A stretch of DNA of 29,291 bases from JAVVTQ01 sp036653595 (GTDB taxonomy: Bacteria > Bacillota > Clostridia > Oscillospirales > Ruminococcaceae): contig JAVVTQ010000018.1 in assembly GCA_036653595.1 (NCBI GenBank), positions 1 to 29,291 of the forward strand, given 5' to 3'. The notes under the pieces were generated by a model. That model did no database searches. It worked only from the letters and a program-made list of their open reading frames with translations, and had not been told where the DNA came from. This document shows positions 24,482-29,291 of this stretch, one piece after another. The position numbers and the translations under genes are program-made. Positions within the stretch are counted from its first letter, which is position 1. Each line of letters starts with the position of its first letter.

Positions 24482-25876
24482 TCAATCGGCAAAACCGTCC
24501 TTGTCGATTGCAAGAGCTTCCTGGCGGTCAAGCTCCTCCTGTTTTTTCACTTTATTTTTTTTCACTATAATCAGCACCGCAAAAGCCACACCGGCAGCGC
24601 CGAGCACGATCAGAAGCCATGCGACAAAGCCCATTCCGCCGCCCTTTTCTTCGACCTGCGGCATATTGGGGTCGTTGATACCGGGATCCATTGTCATTTT
24701 CTTGTCCACGACCATCCCGACGTATGTATCCTCATGGGTGAATTTTTCGCCCTTTTCGTTCTCATACGTGACGATCATTTTGATGCTGGCCTCACCCTCG
24801 GCAACAGGCGTCAAAAACAAATCGATGTTTCCCGTTGCGCCCGGGTCAACGTTTCCTAAATACTGTTCCCCGTCCTTAATCTTGCCGTTGGCGTCTTTTA
24901 GTGTCACCGTGACATTGTAGAGCTTCGCCTTGCCCGTATTGAAAACGCTGGACATGAGATTAAAGTCCTGTCCGACATAAAGCTCTGCATTTGTGACCTG
25001 TATTTTTGCAAACTGCGCTTTGGGCACCTGCTTGACGGGAAGCGACAAAACCTCTGTGTCGGTCACGGGGTCCTTTGCCGTCACAGCGTCATAATTCATG
25101 CCAAAGGTCACCGTATATGAGCCGGGCGCAACGTCCGCCTTTGCTATGAGCAATATCGACTTTGTCTGTGTCGCTCCCGGTGCAATCGACTCCACAAACA
25201 GCGTAGAGGAACCGGAAACCGGGCTGAACGTGCCGCCCTCTGAGGTCAGCGCAGCCTTGAGGTTAGTCAGCGAAACAGAGGACGATGTGTTTTTAAAGGT
25301 CACCGTCAGTGTGAACTGCTCACCTGCCACGACCGCAGCCGGGCTGGTTCCGAAATTGCTTATAATCACCTTCGGTACGCTTCCTGCCACAGGGCCTGCG
25401 CCGGAACCGGATTTGATTATTCTCACGGGCAGCTTAAGCGTTTCTGTGATGCGTGCGCCGGCAAGCGCTCCTGCCGTCGGGTCATCATAGGAAACCGTGA
25501 ACGGTATTTCATAGTAATTTTGCGCCGCATCAGAACGCGTCACAAGGTTTACGTCAAAGCTGACAGGCGCTCCCGCCGCTATGGACGCATAGTCTTTTCT
25601 GTAGCTCAGCTGTGAGACATCAAACGGAAAAACCGCGATATCTATGCTGGTCGCCATCTCTATTGTGACGTTTTTTATCTCCTCCGCAGAGGCATTTTTG
25701 AACTCGATGGTTCCCTTGAGAGCTCTGTTGTTTGCGTCGGACAAGTTCAGCATGGGTGTTGACGATATTGTACCGCCCGTTCCAAGCTGAACGCGGCCTG
25801 TGGCTGCAAATGCCGCAGCAGGAAGCAGTGACGCAACAAGCAACAACGCGAGCAAAATCGAAACTGTTTTTTTCAT
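24482..25876 (-). CDS. Secreted Ig-like (COG1361/CARDB-type) protein with C-terminal anchor
   Basis: The 464-residue protein has a signal peptide (KKTVSILLALLLVASLLPAAAFA, cleavage near residue 25), three or more beta-sandwich repeats of the CARDB/NEW3-like type (about 28-150, 160-275 and 280-385; each with an N-x-T or FKNTSS-type strand and a late VAPGS or DPGAT turn), a low-complexity stretch with GGG, one membrane helix (about 413-436) and a basic cytoplasmic tail. Such COG1361 proteins often sit beside MacB-type ABC pumps in Firmicutes. Here it lies between the ATPase and the permease, where the MacA/HlyD adaptor would be. A GGGAG site precedes ATG 25876. I infer that it is the outer partner of the pump; its ligand is unknown. 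Confidence 0.82.
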   Translation of the reverse strand: MKKTVSILLALLLVASLLPAAAFAATGRVQLGTGGTISSTPMLNLSDANNRALKGTIEFKNASAEEIKNVTIEMATSIDIAVFPFDVSQLSYRKDYASIAAGAPVSFDVNLVTRSDAAQNYYEIPFTVSYDDPTAGALAGARITETLKLPVRIIKSGSGAGPVAGSVPKVIISNFGTSPAAVVAGEQFTLTVTFKNTSSSVSLTNLKAALTSEGGTFSPVSGSSTLFVESIAPGATQTKSILLIAKADVAPGSYTVTFGMNYDAVTAKDPVTDTEVLSLPVKQVPKAQFAKIQVTNAELYVGQDFNLMSSVFNTGKAKLYNVTVTLKDANGKIKDGEQYLGNVDPGATGNIDLFLTPVAEGEASIKMIVTYENEKGEKFTHEDTYVGMVVDKKMTMDPGINDPNMPQVEEKGGGMGFVAWLLIVLGAAGVAFAVLIIVKKNKVKKQEELDRQEALAIDKDGFAD

Positions 25877-25915
25877 TTTTATTTCTCCCGATATAGCTTA
25901 TGATTTTTTTGGCTT

Positions 25916-26590
25916 TCAGCCGATGATTTTTCCGTCCTTGAGTACAATCTGTCTGTCAACACGCTCTGCCAGCTCACGGTCATGCGTGACCATCACAACT
26001 GTCTGATTCTTTTCCCTTACAATTACTTTCATAAGCTCTATGACCTCAGCTCCGTTCTTGCTGTCCAAGTTTCCCGTTGGCTCGTCGGCAAAAATTATTC
26101 TGGGGTTCACCACAAGTGCCCTTGCTATTCCGATGCGCTGCTGCTGACCTCCGCTCATCTGCATCGGCAGATGGTTTGCGTGTGTATCGAGCCCGACAAT
26201 GTGCAGCATTTCAAGCGCGCGTGCGGTGCGTGTTTTCTTGTCGACACCCTTAAAGGTGAGCGGCAAGGCGATGTTGTCCACCGCATTGAGCGATGATATG
26301 AGGTTAAATGATTGGAAGATAAAGCCTACGTTTTCGCGGCGAAATGCAACCAAGCTGTTTTCGTTGAGCTTTTCTATATGTACGCCGCCGATTATTACCT
26401 CGCCCGCAGTGACCGGTTCCAGTCCCGCGAGCATGTTGAGCATCGTCGACTTTCCCGAGCCTGAGGAACCGGTTATCGCAAGAAATTCTCCGCGCTGTAC
26501 CGATAGGGAAACGCCCGCAAGCGCGTGTACCCTTGTCTCGCCTATTCGGTACACTTTATGCACCTTATTCATTGTTATGATCTCGGACAT
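25916..26590 (-). CDS. ABC transporter ATP-binding protein, MacB/LolD type
   Basis: The 224-residue ATPase powers the neighbouring permease. The Walker A loop is GSSGSGKST (residues 41-49), the Q-loop is in FIFQSFNL, the signature is MSGGQQQRIGIARAL and the Walker B is RIIFADEPTGNLD followed by the D-loop and VVMVTHDRE with the switch histidine. The short length and NLD signature place it in the LolD/MacB group. GGAGG lies six bases before ATG 26590. It is the first gene of the three-gene operon; I found no convincing promoter in the 118 bases upstream, and no terminator after the preceding gene, so readthrough from that gene is possible. Confidence 0.95.
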   Translation of the reverse strand: MSEIITMNKVHKVYRIGETRVHALAGVSLSVQRGEFLAITGSSGSGKSTMLNMLAGLEPVTAGEVIIGGVHIEKLNENSLVAFRRENVGFIFQSFNLISSLNAVDNIALPLTFKGVDKKTRTARALEMLHIVGLDTHANHLPMQMSGGQQQRIGIARALVVNPRIIFADEPTGNLDSKNGAEVIELMKVIVREKNQTVVMVTHDRELAERVDRQIVLKDGKIIG

Positions 26591-26708
26591 TTGCAGCCTC
26601 CGGTTGATTTCCTAAAATCTTTCAGGCGAAAGAAAATATTTCCATGGCATCTTGATGCTTAATAGTATGTGGGCAACAAGAGCCGGCGTGTTGCAGAGTG
26701 TGAAAATT

Positions 26709-27602
26709 TTAGTGAATTTTGTCTTTTTTGAGATGGTATTCTATATTCTCATCATATCGCACAGACTCCGGCGGCACTTCGAGCAGCTCCGGATTTTTCA
26801 GATACTTGTCAAGCTCCTGAAACGCCATACCATAAAAGGCTCCTGCGCAGACGCGCTCGTCCGTGGTTACGGCTAATGGGTATACATCGCGGTAGCCCAT
26901 TGTGCCGTCCTTCTTGACGGTCAGCTGCGGCTCTCTTTTTCCCATGCCGAGAAAGACGGTTGTCGTCCCAAAATTGTAAAGATGATGGTGCAACTTGCTG
27001 AGCCTTATCGAGGCCATGTTCGTTATGAACATACTTGTGTGAAACGGCGAGGCGTCAACAACCATCCGCGGCATAATGCCATAGCGGTCCATAAGCTTCA
27101 AAATACCCGTCCCCACCAGCAAAAGGCCGGGGATGGAGAGCAGCGTGTTCACGACCTTATCCGTCTTGTTGCTGGCTTCCTTGTGCTTGTTGCGCTGGAT
27201 GGCATCATCGACCTTCCTGGCGACATCGAACACGGTGTCGGACGGGTCGAAGTAAATTTTTAACGTTGTCTCGAGAAACTCTGTTTTGCTGAGTATTTTG
27301 ACCATGGCAAACGAGACGCAAAGCTCCTTGCGCGCATAGACCTTCTTGCCGACAACAAATCTGTTCAGCTCCGGCATCTGAGATATCATCCGCACATAAG
27401 CCGCGATTACAACGGCCATTTGCGAAACCCTATGACCGTCAATCCTCTTTTTGCGCACATAGCTTACCAAGGTTTCCGAGTCTATAAACTGTGTGCAATA
27501 GCACTGTGAATCCGCGCGTGTTGTCATTATGTACGGCACAACTCTCGTGATTGGATCTATGCATTTGTGAATGGCCTTGCCTTCGTGTCTATGTCCAAAC
27601 AT
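26709..27602 (-). CDS. Stand-alone 2-oxoacid dehydrogenase E2-like acyltransferase fold, catalytic motif lost
   Basis: The 297-residue protein matches the catalytic domain of E2 acyltransferases and chloramphenicol acetyltransferase, without any lipoyl or subunit-binding domain. N-terminal HEGKAIHKCIDPITRVVPYIMTTRADSQ and central SFAMVKILSKTEFLETTLKIYFDP are typical of the stand-alone Firmicutes branch. The catalytic motif of the fold, DHRxxDG, appears as DERVCAG (248-254): histidine has become Glu249 and aspartate Ala253. I conclude that ordinary CoA-dependent acyl transfer is unlikely; binding or a new activity is open. The start is ATG 27602, with GAGGAG seven bases upstream; the open frame begins at an upstream TTG (27617), which sits inside that site. 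It has its own good promoter. Confidence 0.85.
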   Translation of the reverse strand: MFGHRHEGKAIHKCIDPITRVVPYIMTTRADSQCYCTQFIDSETLVSYVRKKRIDGHRVSQMAVVIAAYVRMISQMPELNRFVVGKKVYARKELCVSFAMVKILSKTEFLETTLKIYFDPSDTVFDVARKVDDAIQRNKHKEASNKTDKVVNTLLSIPGLLLVGTGILKLMDRYGIMPRMVVDASPFHTSMFITNMASIRLSKLHHHLYNFGTTTVFLGMGKREPQLTVKKDGTMGYRDVYPLAVTTDERVCAGAFYGMAFQELDKYLKNPELLEVPPESVRYDENIEYHLKKDKIH

Positions 27603-27649
27603 AAATTGTCTCCTCAATATATACTGATTGTTTGTTGTTTAATATGCAA

Positions 27650-27678
27650 ATAATATCATTTTGCAGAAAAAATGACAA
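27650..27678 (-). promoter_or_regulatory. Promoter of the E2-like gene
   Basis: The minus strand has TTGTCA (27673-27678), a 17-base spacer and TATTAT (27650-27655), with a leader of about 40 bases to ATG 27602. The match to the sigma-A consensus is good. Confidence 0.65.
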
Positions 27679-27727
27679 GGTATATGCAAAATGCCCCTAT
27701 TCCAAAGCTGTGACCCCAAAATTGTGA

Positions 27728-27756
27728 AAAAAGCTCAAAACCGACGGTTTTTGCAT
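27728..27756 (-). terminator. Weak possible terminator of the Nudix-GDPD operon
   Basis: On the minus strand AAAACC and GGTTTT flank GTC, followed by a six-base T run a few bases later. The stem is short and AT-rich, so it is only a possible terminator just after the GDPD gene. Confidence 0.35.
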
Positions 27757-27766
27757 CTTTTCTCTT

Positions 27767-28603
27767 TTAATATCGCTTCGCGGGAAGGTATTTTTCAAAA
27801 ATAATCGCGTTTTCTTTCTTTTCCAGCTGTTTTTGCCGCTCCATCGAGCGAACCGTCCACATTACGGTAAACGCGCCGAGCTTCTGTGCCAGCCGCAGGG
27901 CAAAATTGCGGTCCTGCTCCTTGTATGCGATAAATTGCGGCCTCCCCAAAACGTCCATGCAAAGATTTTCGGCAAAAAAACCTATTGCCGCGTTGAGGCT
28001 GGGACTGGATTTTCTGCCGTTGATAAGCTGCCCGCGCACAACCTCGGGTGCGTTCTTTTTAAACCAGCGCACAGCCAAGGGGTGAAAGCTCTCAACGCAG
28101 TACTCGCCTTTATAGCCGCGAAGCAACTTCATCGTGTCCTCGCAGACCTCATCGTACCATTTTTTGTTCAGTCTCTCGGCCTTGACCTCGACAATCAGCG
28201 GCTCCTTGCCGCCGACAACCTCAAGGACCTCCTCAAATGTCGGCACCTTTTCGTCCGTTGCGAATAGCCGAAGCTCCCGCACCTCAGCAAATGTCATTTC
28301 CCAGACCTTTTTGTCAATTCCGCACGCGCGCTTAAAATCATTGTCGTGGTAGACTATGAGCTTTTTATCACTTGTGAACTGAACGTCAAGCTCGCAGCCA
28401 TAGCCCGCTCGCATAGCGGCCTCAAACGCGGCCAGCGAGTTCTCCGGCACGCCCTTTTCGTTGTCATACAGTCCTCGGTGCGCATAGGTTCTGCGCTCAA
28501 AAATAGCGCGTTGCTCCCGCGTCGCTCTGGCGGGCATCATCAAAAACAAATATAAGAGAGCCGTCGCCGCCAAAGCCGCGGCACAATAAAGCAACCATAT
28601 CAT
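27767..28603 (-). CDS. Glycerophosphodiester phosphodiesterase, membrane-anchored
   Basis: The 278-residue protein hydrolyses glycerophosphodiesters to glycerol-3-phosphate and an alcohol. Residues 3-22 form a membrane helix, after which the GDPD barrel starts: AHRG (His42), PENS (Glu55-Asn56), ELDV (Glu71, Asp73) and YHDND (His86) are the catalytic and metal-binding residues, all present. The domain is about 240 residues, the usual size. The anchor places it at the membrane, with the enzyme on the outside or inside depending on topology, which I cannot settle. GGAGG lies 11 bases before ATG 28603, six bases past the Nudix gene, so the two are one operon. Confidence 0.94.
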   Translation of the reverse strand: MIWLLYCAAALAATALLYLFLMMPARATREQRAIFERRTYAHRGLYDNEKGVPENSLAAFEAAMRAGYGCELDVQFTSDKKLIVYHDNDFKRACGIDKKVWEMTFAEVRELRLFATDEKVPTFEEVLEVVGGKEPLIVEVKAERLNKKWYDEVCEDTMKLLRGYKGEYCVESFHPLAVRWFKKNAPEVVRGQLINGRKSSPSLNAAIGFFAENLCMDVLGRPQFIAYKEQDRNFALRLAQKLGAFTVMWTVRSMERQKQLEKKENAIIFEKYLPAKRY

Positions 28604-28609
28604 AACTAA

Positions 28610-29146
28610 TCAAGCCTCCAAAATACTTTTTGCCATCATAATGAGAATCTGTGATTTTGAATCCTTTATCTCATTCGACATGACCATCTCGACGGCCTGA
28701 GACAGCGGAAATTTGCGGCATGTCAAAAATTCGTCCTCGTCAAGGCTCTGTTGCCCATGCATAAGTCCGGTGGCGACATAAAGGTGCAGCACCTCGCCGC
28801 AATAGCCGGGAGAGGGGTATGTGACGCCCATCTTGCGCATTGTTTTTGCCGTGCATCCCGTCTCCTCGCAAAGCTCTCTGACTGCCGCACTGTCCGGATC
28901 TTCGCCCCATTCGAGTTTTCCCGCGGGAAGCTCCGTAACAACGGCGCCCATCGGATATCTGAACTGGTCGACGACATATATATTTTTTTCGTCGTCAATT
29001 GCCGCAATGCAAACTCCGCCCGGATGCTCGACGACCTCGCGGGAAGTTATTTTTCCATTGCAGAGTTTCACCGCATCCTTGCGGACTTTTATAATCCTGC
29101 CGTCATATATTACCTGTGAATCGACAGTTTCCTCGTGCAGCTTCAT
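28610..29146 (-). CDS. Nudix hydrolase, ADP-ribose pyrophosphatase type
   Basis: The 178-residue enzyme cleaves nucleoside diphosphate sugars, most likely ADP-ribose, into AMP and a sugar phosphate. The Nudix box runs from Gly77 to Cys98 (GKLEWGEDPDSAAVRELCEETG), fitting G-x5-E-x7-REUxEExGU exactly. The N-terminal LHEETVDSQVIYDGRIIKVRKDAV and REVVEHPGGV are the substrate-domain strands of the ADP-ribose pyrophosphatase branch. I chose ATG 29146 because homologues begin at this point; a GTG at 29158 is possible and neither has a strong ribosome site. It leads the operon with the GDPD gene. With pncB in the same window it may belong to NAD turnover, but no direct link is visible. Confidence 0.92.
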   Translation of the reverse strand: MKLHEETVDSQVIYDGRIIKVRKDAVKLCNGKITSREVVEHPGGVCIAAIDDEKNIYVVDQFRYPMGAVVTELPAGKLEWGEDPDSAAVRELCEETGCTAKTMRKMGVTYPSPGYCGEVLHLYVATGLMHGQQSLDEDEFLTCRKFPLSQAVEMVMSNEIKDSKSQILIMMAKSILEA

Positions 29147-29224
29147 AATTGTCTTCACTTTCTTCGTCTGTTGTAAAGCTTTTTCGAAATATCAACTCAC
29201 ACCCTTGTGAAAAAACTTGTGTAT

Positions 29225-29233
29225 ATTATACCA
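29225..29233 (-). promoter_or_regulatory. Extended -10 promoter of the Nudix-GDPD operon
   Basis: The minus strand reads TGG TATAAT, a perfect -10 (29225-29230) with the TGn extension at 29231-29233. The hexamer 17 bases upstream is TCGCTT (29248-29253), a poor -35 that lies inside the first GNA hairpin. The leader would be about 75 bases. Confidence 0.65.
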
Positions 29234-29239
29234 CAATTT

Positions 29240-29291
29240 CTATCGCGAAGCGATAGTCGCGGCGAAGCCGCGAGGCGAAGCGCAGCTTCGG
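29240..29291. repeat. Back-to-back mini-hairpins closed by GNA triloops
   Basis: Three hairpins touch each other with almost no spacer. Hairpin 1 has CTATCGC and GCGATAG (29240-29246, 29250-29256) around GAA. Hairpin 2 has TCGCGGC and GCCGCGA (29257-29263, 29267-29273) around GAA. Hairpin 3 has CGAAGC and GCTTCG (29276-29281, 29285-29290) around GCA, and may continue past the window edge. Each loop is closed C-GNA-G, the d(GCGNAGC)-type mini-hairpin known to be unusually stable in single-stranded DNA. The array lies just upstream of the Nudix promoter and runs to the end of the window, so the full length is unknown. Confidence 0.8.

Noticed and set aside
1..29291. Phage, insertion sequence, CRISPR array or defence island
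   Set aside because: No transposase, integrase, capsid, nuclease or direct-repeat array was found; all genes read as ordinary chromosomal functions.

Overview
The window looks like chromosomal DNA of an anaerobic, spore-forming (or formerly spore-forming) member of the Clostridia. The reasons are a SpoIIID sporulation regulator, a bacterial V-type ATPase operon in the Enterococcus hirae/clostridial order, a sodium-pumping decarboxylase module, a YabE-like G5/3D wall protein, and strong purine-rich ribosome binding sites. Nearly all genes lie on the minus strand. The only plus-strand genes are a central block of three (12607-15207). I see no rRNA, tRNA, CRISPR array, phage gene or insertion sequence.

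Layout from left to right. 6-1565: a divergent FdrA-like (acyl-CoA-synthetase-like) protein with its own promoter. 1884-3503: a two-gene operon of a sodium-translocating decarboxylase, the beta subunit plus a small gamma/biotin-domain-like protein that lacks the biotinyl lysine. 3791-12361: a complete nine-gene V-ATPase operon, transcribed F-I-K-E-C-G-A-B-D (E. hirae naming), ending in a clean terminator. Its proteolipid carries all the ligands of a sodium-binding site. 12607-14709 (plus): nicotinate phosphoribosyltransferase and a HAD phosphatase. 14911-15207 (plus): spoIIID.

15489-22975 (minus): a five-gene operon of ttcA, a G5/3D-domain membrane protein, a NeuB-type sialic/legionaminic acid synthase, a DUF2142 membrane protein and a second GT-C-like membrane protein. 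The last four point to cell-envelope glycan work. 23096-26590 (minus): an ABC exporter operon of the MacB type, in which the usual MacA-like adaptor position is taken by a secreted Ig-like, membrane-anchored protein. 26709-27602: a stand-alone E2-type acyltransferase-fold protein with a degraded catalytic motif. 27767-29146: a glycerophosphodiester phosphodiesterase and an ADP-ribose-type Nudix hydrolase in one operon. The last 52 bases are a back-to-back array of very short hairpins, each closed by a GNA triloop.

Main themes. Energy metabolism appears sodium-based: a decarboxylase that can pump Na+ sits directly beside a V-ATPase whose rotor ring has a Na+ site. Several proteins keep a fold but have lost its hallmark catalytic residue (the biotin-domain lysine, the E2 His/Asp, the FdrA glycine motifs). 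I saw no convincing wholly new multi-gene system. The best candidates for new biology are the lysine-less decarboxylase subunit, the adaptor-swapped MacB operon, the neuB operon lacking its usual partners, and the GNA-hairpin array.
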